The translations under genes were made by a program, and so were the position numbers. 64,000 nucleotides of DNA from the NCBI GenBank assembly GCA_019155205.2, contig JAHNZQ020000016.1:589527-653526 (forward strand). Reading direction: 5' to 3'. The notes beneath the pieces are model-generated. The model was not told the origin of the DNA. It saw nothing but the letters and a program-made list of their open reading frames with translations, and made no database searches. This document shows positions 21,052 to 30,145 of this stretch, one piece after another; position 1 is the first letter of the stretch; each line of letters begins with the position of its first letter. The DNA comes from Gracilaria vermiculophylla (taxonomy: Eukaryota; Rhodophyta; Florideophyceae; Gracilariales; Gracilariaceae).

Positions 21052-22240
21052 CAGTGCGTTTCAAAACCATATTACCGCTAAAAGGTGCGCCAAAACTGTA
21101 CTGTAGGATATATTTTGTACGTACTCTATATTGAATCGTTTCAAAAGGATATGAACACCGGCGTCTTTCAAGTAGAACTGGCTCGAGGTCCTCCAATTTC
21201 AAAGCAAGAAGAGCTTTAAAATTTAATACTAAACCCCGATAAACACTCCAATAGTGCTGTAGCTCAACGAAATAAGCGTTACAGTGTCAAAAGTGCTACT
21301 GTTTTCAAGATTCTGACTCTTAATGGATCAAAACGATCTAAAGAACGCCCTAAGAAGCTCCGTCTAGCACAAAAAGGAGACTAAAAAGGATATTGCGCAA
21401 AGGAGAAGTATCGAGCAAAAAAATGGAATAAATCTCAATCTTAACGTTTCTACATCAACTGTATGGATGCAGATTAACAACACCAATTTATTTAAGTATA
21501 GAAATGAAGAAAATTTTCTTTCACTAAGATCATCTCAATCAAAAGAGAGTTTGCTGGTGTGTTGGAAAAGCCAACTGGAAATAGGAATGGGAAAATGATA
21601 TTTTTGCTGATGAAAAAAAAGTTCAATTTTGATGGACCAGAATGTTACAAATATTACTGGCACCATCTTCGTAAGGAATGTCATAAAAATTATATACCAG
21701 ACATTCAGGTGGAGGCCCTCTAATAGTATGAGAGGGAAGTTTTAAGAAAGGTCTGCCTGAAATTCCATTAATTAAAACAATCATGAACGCGGAAAAATAC
21801 AACGAATTGTTGTAAAATTATATGCTACCTTTTAGTTAATGATTTCATGAAAAAAAAATTCATTTTTCAACAGGATAATACGCCTGCACACACTGCATCT
21901 TAAATCAAAAATTGTCTACAGGAGTCAGAGGTATATGTTTTAGAATGGCCGGCGCGCTCCACAGATCTAAGCACAATCTAAGTCGTTTTCTGACTGCTGG
22001 AAAGGGTGGTTTATCCGCATAGAAGACATTTTATGACAGTTTTGGAACTCAAAAAATGTATTAAAATATGGTGGAAATCTGTAACAGTTTTAAGTGTGGA
22101 AAAGTACATCAATTCGATGCCGAAGCGTTGCACTAGCGTTATAAATCAAGAAGGATGCAAAATATACTTTTGAGTACCGCGCAGTAAGGATTAGTTATTG
22201 ATGATCATGTGTTTTTTGAAACGTTTGTTTGATTTTACTT
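21052..22240 (+). mobile_element. Tc1/mariner-like element, decayed (first copy)
   Basis: The left end is TA followed by CAGTGCGTTTCAAAACCATAT, which matches the ends at 22322 and (inverted) 29698. The right end is worn: near 22210-22235 an ATCATGTG…GAAACG stretch resembles the inverted terminal repeat but is not exact. The transposase remnant lies inside. The right boundary is approximate. Confidence 0.65.
21179..22173 (+). pseudogene. Tc1/mariner-like transposase remnant
   Basis: The frame start is a CTG where the related copy at 29571 has ATG (GCTCGAGG… follows in both). Shifting frames give an RPKKLRLAQK linker after the helix-turn-helix region. Next comes the first catalytic block FADEKKFNFDGPE (Asp of DDE) with YYWHHLRKE, then FQQDNTPAHTAS (second Asp) and EWPARSTDL, which corresponds to the usual WPAxSPDLNPIE and has lost the motif's end. 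A conserved tail INSMPKRCTSVINQEG stops at 22171-22173. Multiple frameshifts and stops make it non-functional. The assignment to Tc1/mariner is firm from the motif order. Confidence 0.85.
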
Positions 22241-22592
22241 TTTTCTGCAACCTATTTTTGTACATACTGGCGTATAAAATAAATTTGGTAGTTTCTTTTT
22301 CAGATTTCACAGCATGTCGTACAGTCTGTTTCAAAATCATATGACGTCGGTGTTGAAGTTCAAAAATTATAGTTTTTTAACTGTAGGACTACAAGTTCAA
22401 GATATAAAATAAATTCAAGTCGAAAACCCGTTTCAGAATTATAACAACTTTTTTAAGTTTAAGTCTCTTTTGGCGACTCAGTAACTAATTTTTCTACCTT
22501 TTTGCTGAAAAACGCAAATACAGCGTTTCGGTATCGTAGTAATCTAGTCATTAACAGTCTAAATAGAAGTATTGTCCCAGCATTTCGTAGTA
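22241..22592. repeat. AT-rich spacer with isolated Tc1-like terminal repeat at 22322
   Basis: TA and CAGTCTGTTTCAAAATCATATGACG at 22320-22346 matches the Tc1-like terminal repeat in direct orientation, but no transposase follows. It is probably the end of a deleted copy. Nothing else is seen. Confidence 0.5.
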
Positions 22593-22619
22593 CAGTTTTT
22601 CAAATCCAAAATTGTGCTA

Positions 22620-23275
22620 AACTGGTTTCCATGGTCATAAACCATTCTTCATAGTATATTACATCCATGCTTAATAAGGTTTCCGTCTGGTAAGCGTACT
22701 GGCCAATTAATTGCCATAATGAATGCTTCTTGTAGCCAATCTGGTACCAGTTTACATTTTTATACCGGTTAATTATCTTGCTGGAAGACAAAACTTCTTC
22801 CGTGTACACAATATCCACAAGGGAGCTTTTAGTTACAGAAAACTTCTTAACTACATGCAGATTCTATATATGTATTAATAAGTGCAGTATCTGCTTTCCC
22901 ATATTTTGATATGCCAGTCAAGACCATTTCAGAACCGTCTACAGAGTTTTTTGTCCGAAATTCAGAGCCCCTCTTTCTTAGATCATGTCAATAAAAATAT
23001 TCAACAATTTGTAACATCAAAGTGGTTTTTTTTTCAGAAACACTCACCGTGTCCCATTGTGTTTTCTTGTACGCAATGTTTACGTAACAATATATTGTTT
23101 CTTGCTTATGTTTACCTTTTAAAAGAAATGTTTGAATCCTTTTTTTATACTTCAACAAATTTTTCTTGTTGATGTTATGTCAAACTGATGATTTAGAAAC
23201 ATTGATGCTTATGGTCTTTGCAATATTTTTGCATAAAACTCTTCCTCGCAAAAGGTTTATGCTTTCTACTCCGTT
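22620..23275 (-). pseudogene. Tc1/mariner-like transposase, C-terminal piece, decayed
   Basis: In shifting minus-strand frames it shows KRSRKHKPFARKS, ISKYGKADTALIN (similar to the GGIS..GKT.L..I block), an FQQDN-type block and NWPVRLPDGNLIKHG, which matches the WPAxSPDLNPIEH signature. It carries many stops. It is the other half of the gene starting at 29571. Confidence 0.75.
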
Positions 23276-23280
23276 TATCT

Positions 23281-23509
23281 ATGGCGAATCCCGCGCGTGC
23301 AAAATGATCTGCACTCCAGGAGAAGTCCCCTCTCTTTTCGCTAATCGCCTCCCTCGGCGATGAGGTGCCTTTTATCGCCAAAAGCCGGCAGTAGTCTTCT
23401 TCGAATCACTTAGCTTCGGATTCCAAACCTACACTATCACGGGGCTCCAAATTCAACGGCGCACTGTCCGACTAGTTCGAAATAACAACTCTGCTACTAA
23501 GTGCTATAT
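23281..23509 (-). repeat. 3' LTR (229 bp) of the Ty3-like element
   Basis: Starts ATGGCGAATC and ends GTGCTATAT on the plus strand; equal in length to its partner at 29147-29375. No clear purine tract adjoins its inner edge. Confidence 0.88.
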
Positions 23510-23624
23510 TGTAAATATGTGTAGTACAGAGCTTAGGATAAACTTGAGTAAACGCACTGTTGTTTTATCTCGATGACTCGCCTTGACTTCTATCATTCAT
23601 CAAACCTGGTCTGCAATTCTTTTT

Positions 23625-23800
23625 TATATAGTGTTCTCATAATATTCTATAGTCTTCTAGAACTTCTAATAGTTTCTATCATAAAGCATAAAATACTTCT
23701 ACATAATTTCTTTTATAGAACCTTCTAGAAGTCTCTAGATATTAGCAGTTTCTAGTTGCTTCCTAGAAGCTTCTAGATGCTTCTACAATATGCTACAGTG
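23625..23800. repeat. TTCTAGAA-rich array, heat-shock-element-like
   Basis: Between the end of pol (23939) and the 3' LTR lie at least eight copies of TTCTAGA or its variants. Some are spaced as alternating GAA and TTC units with two bases between, for example TAGAAGCTTCTAGATGCTTC at 23764-23783. This spacing is that of eukaryotic heat shock elements (nGAAnnTTCn). Whether it is bound is unknown. Confidence 0.5.
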
Positions 23801-23938
23801 CTCAATGAGCCTAAAAATCTTCAAACAAACATGAAGAATACCAGGGTAATTCAATACTTTGTAGAGTGGTTGTATAGTCACAGTGATTCTTTTACAAGAT
23901 GCAATTGTCATTAACATGATTATGCGCTAAGCTTGTGG

Positions 23939-25387
23939 CTAGTCAAGGTTGCAAAGACTAGTAACCCGTTTTATAATCTCACGTTGGCCTGCAGTGCAAA
24001 GAAAATCTTCGATTTCTCCTGGAATATCTTCAAACATGTGATGTAATGGCTCGCAAGTAAAATCCATTTGATCAGGAAGACCATTCCATTCAACATGCAC
24101 TTCAATTCCTGTCGGTCCATCACGAATATCTCGGAAAGTCTCCATCCTTTCCATGACAGCCTCATTGTGTCTACTGGCTTGGAAAAGGGCTTCTTTAACA
24201 AATGTTGGATCCAAATCGGAACGATATGGCAAAATGCGACAAACATGCACATCTTATTGCTTCTTGCTGATTATTTTCTTTACAGTAAACACCCGTTCCG
24301 ACTTAATACCAACAATTTGCCGAGGTCCTCTGCATTTAAAGCCTATTTTATGACCACCTTCTACAGCTTGTCGCACAAGCACAAATGAGCCAACATCCAG
24401 ACTAGGAAAAGCCACTTTAGTTCTCATGTTATGCTTTTCGATTCGACTTTTTCTTGATTTCGACACCAAAGATGACACATCTCGATGTAGATTTTCTATA
24501 GCAGTCTGAAGCTTGTCCATCTTCACAAGCTGTCTAGGTCTCGCTCCCGTCGTGGACGCTGCCATAGGGTAGTCTTCTTTGATCCATGCTGAAAGTAATG
24601 GCCGTTTTGGTTTGTGTCTTGTAAACACCTCTAGAGGAGTTCGGAACACCTTTGGTTCGGTCTTATCACTCGGACCCAATCGCTTCAATGGCGCGTGGTT
24701 CAAGACGTTTTGAATAACTTTTGTGACCGACGGCCAAAAAGTGGGTTTCAACTTCCATTCTCCAAAAAGGGCTTGGCATGCTCTTTTGACTTTGCGATAA
24801 ATACGTTCATCCAACCCATTTGCCCAAGGAAAAAACGCTTTCGTGAAGTGATGGACTTAATGAAGCTCTTCTGACAAACTCTTCATTAATGAATTGCGAA
24901 AGTGGGCGCCTTGGCCTGATACCATTGCGTCCCATCTACTGAAAGACGCTACCCATGTTGACAAAGCTTCGGCGTCGGTGATGCTGTCAGCATTAGCAGC
25001 AGGCTATAGCCAAACAAAACCTGAAAGATCATCTCTGATGAGCGAGAGGTATCGGGAACCTGTGTTGCTTTTCCCCATTTATAAGAAATCAGCATGAATG
25101 ACTTCATTGGGACGTGTCGCATGAAAGGCACTACCATAAGGCCTTACAATTACTGATCCAGCCCTTGATAAAAGACAGTAGAGAAAAACTTTAACAAAGG
25201 CTTCCACGTCAGAAGTGAACAATCTCCAATAGAATGTCTCTCTGAGAATACTTTCGGTGGCATCTGCACCTCGATGACAACAGCTTCCACAGTGAGAGAC
25301 TACCATGAGCTTGAGCTTTATTTCAACATCACTGTCAGGTATCCGTATGCGATTCTTGACACAAAAAGTTCCGTCCTCACCTTCCAA
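23939..25387 (-). pseudogene. integrase and chromodomain of the Ty3-like element
   Basis: The minus-strand frame at 25387-25079 holds a zinc-binding-like segment (VVSHCGSCCHRGADAT, one cysteine of HHCC unclear) and PNEVIHADFL with the first catalytic Asp. Broken frames continue through the core. The frame 24814-24254 gives the integrase C-terminus (NHAPLKRLGPSDKTEPKVF and VGSFVLVRQAVEGGHK). The last frame, to 23939, has a chromodomain (IEVHVEWNGLPDQMDFTCEP, then EDIPGEIEDFL). Stops and shifts separate the pieces. Confidence 0.85.
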
Positions 25388-25414
25388 GACATTTTCATCT
25401 TTCTCTGTCCTATG

Positions 25415-26958
25415 CTACAGTGCCCGAATCTCTTCCATGTTGGGCCACGAAGAAGATTCCGGGGAAGGCTGCATTTGTGCCGAGGTTAACAACAGACTCG
25501 AGACAGATCTAACAGCTAGTCTCGATCGGTATCCTTTCGTCCAGCTCGTGAGCATATCCGCACAAATGTTTTTGTGTCCTTCAATGTGCTCACTGAGGTA
25601 ATCAAATTTCGCAAAAAACAGGGCCCATCGCTGTACTTTGGATATGATATGCCTTCCTAGCGATGATACAAACGCGTTAGGGCACAACACAAACAGAAGG
25701 TTATGATGGTCTGTGAACACGAGTGTATTGACGCGGCCAAGTAGAAGATAATCCATCTTCTTGAACACCTGAAAGATTGCAAAAGCTTCCTTCTCATACG
25801 TTGTCCATCTCTCCTGTGTCTCATTGCACGCTCCTCCCAATAATCCAAGAGGTTTATGCTCCTGTATCTCGATTGGGCACCCCAGCTGGTACACTTCGAT
25901 CTGCGTCATCACTCCTAACCAGTACTTCTCTGAAGCATCCGTAAAGATGCATACGGTTCTCTTTTCAGGCACGAAAGATAACCTAACTCAGTTTCGGAGG
26001 CTTTCCTGCAAATTTTTAAACGATGCTTCGTGGTCTGGTCCCCACGATAGGCTACGTAACGGAACTCGTCGGAGCAATTTCTTTTTTCGCTTCCTGACTT
26101 TTTCATACGCCTTTGCCAACATCGTGCTCAAAGGTTCCATTTGGGCAACTAGATCAGGAATTCCATGACCCATCCGTCTACAACAATGGACAAATTCACA
26201 AAACTCGTCTGCCGTCTCTGGCATCTGCAAATCTCGGAAAGCTTCGACCCGTGCCGGGTCTATTTAGTATCCGTGTTCGTCAATGATTCGGCCACACTAG
26301 CGGATTTTTTCCTTGAAGAAACTCGACTTTCGAGCAGAAACGTAGAGGCCGTTCTCCGGGCAAACTATGAAGAAGTCAGCCAATCGTTCCAGCAATGACT
26401 CCTCATCTTCTTCATACAGAGCAAAATAATCTATATAAAGCATGAGTGACTGTCTCAAATATTCAAACAACGTATATATTGATCCATTAAAATGTGGTAC
26501 AGCATTAGTAGTACCCATGAGAACCCTGCAAGACGAATAGACTCCGTGCGGCGTCGCAAATGTACACCTGTCATACGAATCTTCATGCAGAAAAAGCTGC
26601 CAATATCCAGATACAAGATCAATTGAAGCAAAGACCGTACTTCTGCCGTAATTCTGCATCTCTGCATCCAGATTAGGCATTGGCCATGCAATCTTCTTTG
26701 TTGCAGCATTGAGTGGAGGAGGTCAATCGTGAGTCTAAACTTGACCTTATTCTTCTTGGCAATCACCGATAAAGCGCATTCCCACTCTGTCTTAGGATTA
26801 CAAAATATGAATCCCATGTCAACCAGTTTCCGAATAAAGGTATCCATATACTTCCTGTTTGGCGTTGCATATCGTCTGGTCTTCACCCTGACCGGCTCAT
26901 TTCCGTCCAATATCTCTACATGAAGCGGCTTGACTTTGGCTGGCAGCGTCTTGCCCAA
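25415..26958 (-). pseudogene. reverse transcriptase and RNase H of the Ty3-like element
   Basis: RT begins with a KPLHVEILDGNEPVRVKTRR approach segment and SIDLVSGYWQLFLHE. The active-site box reads YIDYFALY, so the second Asp of YxDD is replaced by Tyr. RNase H follows at 25972-25415 with CIFTDASEKYW and FTDHHNLLFV. Several frameshifts separate the segments. Confidence 0.88.
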
Positions 26959-27300
26959 CCTAAGACAAAAAACGTGCCTGTACGTCTGGACCAGACGTTG
27001 TAGCTGTTCACAGCCACTTTAAGTCATTCCATTATCCCGTGCCTCTCTGAGAAAGCTTGTTAAAGCTGTTTCCAGATCTTTGGGGTCATCGTCCCTTAGA
27101 TCTATGTACACACTATCGTCGTTAAACTCATCGTCATCATCACGGTTATCAGGTCCATGGTGTACAGAGCTAGCACTCGACAAAAAAGACGACATTCGGG
27201 AGGTCGTTCTCTCCACTGGAGGGCCCCAAGATAACGTACTGACGTCAATGTTTCCATTTAGCCTCATTGAAGTCGCCTCCAGGTGCTTCCTGTTGCTCAG

Positions 27301-27639
27301 CTACAGACAGCTCAATGTTTTTCGTCCGAGCACTACATAATCACAAGCGACATCCATTATCCGCCAACAAGCGTTACGAAAACGATGACGCGTGCCATGT
27401 CGAACGCCCAGTTCCAGATCTGCAGTACATTTCCTGTAGGCCAGTATGGTTGGTGCTCCTTCATCGCACATGTTGTACATCTCCGGTGGCTGTAGCAGCA
27501 CGACGTCTCTGAGGCATATCTTCTTCTTCAAGATATCTGCCATCCCACGAGAAACACAGTTCACGGACACACCTTGATCTATCAAGAGTCTAATTTCTAT
27601 ATTATCCGAACGGCCAATAAAAGTCGCATCAAACATCAC
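27301..27639 (-). pseudogene. aspartic protease segment of the Ty3-like element
   Basis: A 112-codon minus-strand frame contains IRLLIDQGVSVNCVSRG, where the protease signature would read LIDSGAS; the catalytic Asp is present but its Ser/Thr is Gln. The later CDYVVLGRKTLSC resembles the second conserved hydrophobic-G block. A charged linker (27019-27267) leads to RT. Confidence 0.75.
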
Positions 27640-27771
27640 TGAGTTTTCTGTAGTGCAAACTACGAACGTGGCACAGACACGAGCCGCGTCGCGGAAGCAC
27701 CACCAAGGTGTTCAAGCTTGCTCCCAATGAGAGGTGGCACAGCGAGAGAGCCCTCTGATAGGGTCGACACG

Positions 27772-27871
27772 NNNNNNNNNNNNNNNNNNNNNNNNNNNNN
27801 NNNNNNNNNNNNNNNNNNNNNNNNNNNNNNNNNNNNNNNNNNNNNNNNNNNNNNNNNNNNNNNNNNNNNNN
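27772..27871. other. assembly gap (100 N)
   Basis: Exactly 100 Ns inside the Ty3-like element, between gag and protease. Confidence 0.98.
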
Positions 27872-28547
27872 AAATAAATACCTAGAAATATCTAGCCACC
27901 CGGCAAGGCCGGCTACTGTGGTACGGATGTGCAACCGTGGCGGGCTCGTCACGGCGCACCCGTCATCGGGCCAATATCGGCACACGTGGCCTCAATTACT
28001 ACCCTTCCTAGGGACACCCCCAAATGGGGCTAGTGAAGCTAATACTCTTCATAACCACGGTTGTGGCAGCCGGGAGCGGATAAAATACTTATGACGTCCG
28101 CTGATGCGGCAGACCCTCGACGGGGCGTTGCACTACATTTTCATCTTCTCGAAGAGACTGCAGCGATTGAATCTTTTTTTTTTCCTTCTGCTTGTCTTGC
28201 TTCTCTTTTCATATTCGAGACCATATCTCGGGGCGTTAATCTGACGATGTCTTCCCGCAATTCTTCAGAAGATGACATTTGCCTGGACAGGTCTTAGTGT
28301 TCCAATAAAACCGCAAACGCTTAGATGATCCTCGACTGTTTTTTGTCTTTGAACCAGCATCCAGGGTCCCCTATCTGTAGCTGTCTGTGGTCATATCACC
28401 AGTCAACTGCAAAATGTCCGTGTCTTATGCTTTAGCTTCAACAGAGGATCGCGCATTCCGATTCCGGGCCTGCTCCACGATTTTGGCTTCTTCTGCGAAG
28501 CGCTTAGTATATATCTTGAAGTCTTTCTTGTGGATCTTGGTACGAAA

Positions 28548-29096
28548 TTACATTCTGATGATCTCTACCATGTGCATTTGTAGCCGTCTGGGTCTAATGC
28601 GTTCCCAAATATGACAAATTGCGATCTCTATACACTTCTCGATTGCCTCAATGTAACCCGTTCTTCGCAAAGCTTCCTTGTAGTTCACGACAAACTGCCA
28701 CACTCGACTCCAGGCATCAGAAAGCTTCATATTCATTCGAATATCAGAAACAATCCGTTCCCATTTGTTACCACAAAGTTTCTTGAATTCCATGTTTTAA
28801 TGCTTCTTAAAACAGTCTTGCAGCATCTATTCAGTTAATTCTGTCACACATTTTCCATCGATATACTCTCCGTCTATGAGCATTTCTACCACTGTATCCG
28901 TTACCTTGTACGGTGTTGAAGTGATGCTTACATCCGGTTCTTTGTTCTTATCTTCAACTCTCATCTCGTAAATGTTTCTTTCGTTCAAAAAAAGAGATAT
29001 AGATGAAACGTCAGTGCCTTCCAGAAGAGACGCTTCCAACCCAACAATAGTCGAATGTGAAACCGTCGACGGTTTTGATTTTTCTCTTTCTTCCAT
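28548..29096 (-). pseudogene. gag segment of the Ty3-like element
   Basis: Frames of 89 and 81 codons, separated by stops, directly follow the 5' LTR on the minus strand. The second contains WERIVSDIRMNMKLSDAW and RTGYIEAIEKC, a helical capsid-like stretch. Further along, at about 28265-28300, a worn Cys/His run (CPGKCHLLKNC) may be the zinc knuckle. The gag identity comes from position more than from similarity. Confidence 0.6.
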
Positions 29097-29146
29097 TTTA
29101 CTGACCTGTCTGCAAGCAACGCCATTTGTTTTGCAAATTAATTACC

Positions 29147-29375
29147 ATGGCAAATCACGCTCGTGCAAAATGATCAGGACCGTAGGAGAAGTCCCCCCTC
29201 TTATCGCTTATTGCTTCCCTCGGCGAGCAGATGCCTTTGATTGCTAAAAGCCGACAGTAGTCTTCTTCAAATTACTCAGCTTTAAATTACAAACTTACAC
29301 TGTCACATGGCTTCAAATTCAACGGCGCACTGTCCGACTATTTTGGAACAACAACTCTGCTACTAAGTGCTACAT
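29147..29375 (-). repeat. 5' LTR (229 bp) of the Ty3-like element
   Basis: Directly repeats 23281-23509, with many substitutions but equal length. On the plus strand it starts ATGGCAAATC and ends GCTACAT, so the ends are ATG…CAT with the usual TG…CA one base inside. Read on the minus strand, TGGTAATTAATTTGC overlaps the inner edge and may be the primer-binding site. Confidence 0.88.
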
Positions 29376-29380
29376 TATCT

Positions 29381-29571
29381 GCGGGACTTAAAAAGTGTGG
29401 ACTCTCTGTAGATGTTGTTCTCCTAGAGATTGCTGGATTTTTAAGGATATAGGGAATTGTGATTGGATGACGTTTTAAAAGTTGGCTAATTTCAACATAG
29501 AATTTTCTATTAGATTTTAGTTGTATGATTTCAAGCTGTACGGAGCGCGAAAGAGGTGATCCTCGAGCCAT
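29381..29571 (-). pseudogene. Tc1/mariner-like transposase, N-terminal piece
   Basis: The ATG at 29571 opens a helix-turn-helix-type N-terminus (MARGSPLSRSVQLEIIQL) like the start of Tc1-family transposases. Coding sense stops at the retrotransposon insertion at 29375. The remaining piece is 22620-23275. Confidence 0.75.
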
Positions 29572-29698
29572 ATTGATGGATGTCGATTATGTAGTGTTAT
29601 GATTATGAAACGGTTTTTGCTTATATGTTCTGTAAAAGGCGCACTACGGTACTACTTTGGCGCGTTTTTAAGGAGTGATATGATTTTGAAACACACTG

Positions 29699-30145
29699 TA
29701 TGTTCTTGACACAGTGTGTGCTCACGCGTGCGCGCTACAGCTTCCAGCTGTCGTCGTCCTTCGCTCGGCGCCGCGGAATTGACAACCCTCTCCCCCCAGC
29801 TCGCCCGCGCTGCCACCCGCGCGTGCGCTTCGACCGCGCCCACCGCCGCTTCCTTCGGCGCTCCGCCACGGCGTTCGCGTATCACTGAGCTGCTTCGCTG
29901 CACCGCTGCGCCGCTTGCCGCTGGTGCACCTTCATTGGTGCCGCCTTGTTCCGCCAGTTGTCGCTGCGCCCGTCTTTCGCGATGTTTTTGAGTGTTACAT
30001 GTGCAGATCTACTTCATGCTACTGTACCCTTGGCACTCGTTCCTTACACCCCCCCCCCCCTCCCCTTTACAGTGCCTGCTGCTCGCGGTGCGCCCTTGCG
30101 CACTTCGCAGCGCTGCCCAGACCGTGGCGTCCCTCCGCACGCCGC
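29699..30145. other. GC-rich intergenic region downstream of the NADPH oxidase
   Basis: Pyrimidine-rich with a run of cytosines near 30050. Open frames here show no recognisable product. This marks the border between the repeat tract and the gene island. Confidence 0.5.

Larger units (their letters stand above)
23281..29375 (-). mobile_element. complete-length chromodomain Ty3-like LTR retrotransposon (decayed)
   Basis: Two 229-bp direct repeats bound it. The 5-bp sequence TATCT occurs at 23276-23280 and again at 29376-29380 as a target-site duplication. On the minus strand the order is LTR, gag, protease, RT, RNase H, integrase, chromodomain, LTR. Frameshifts, stops, a 100-N gap and a mutated RT active site show it is inactive. 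It sits inside a Tc1/mariner element on the same strand. Confidence 0.9.
22593..29698 (-). mobile_element. Tc1/mariner-like element, second copy, split by an LTR retrotransposon
   Basis: Read on the minus strand the element runs from CAGTGTGTTTCAAAATCATAT at 29698 down to GATTTGAAAAACTG at 22593, with TA outside both ends. The 6,095-bp retrotransposon at 23281-29375 plus one copy of its 5-bp target site lie inside. Without them the element is about 1.0 kb, close to mariner size. Confidence 0.8.

Noticed and set aside
23625..23800. CRISPR-like array of TTCTAGA units
   Set aside because: Units are too short, spacing is irregular, and the DNA is eukaryotic.
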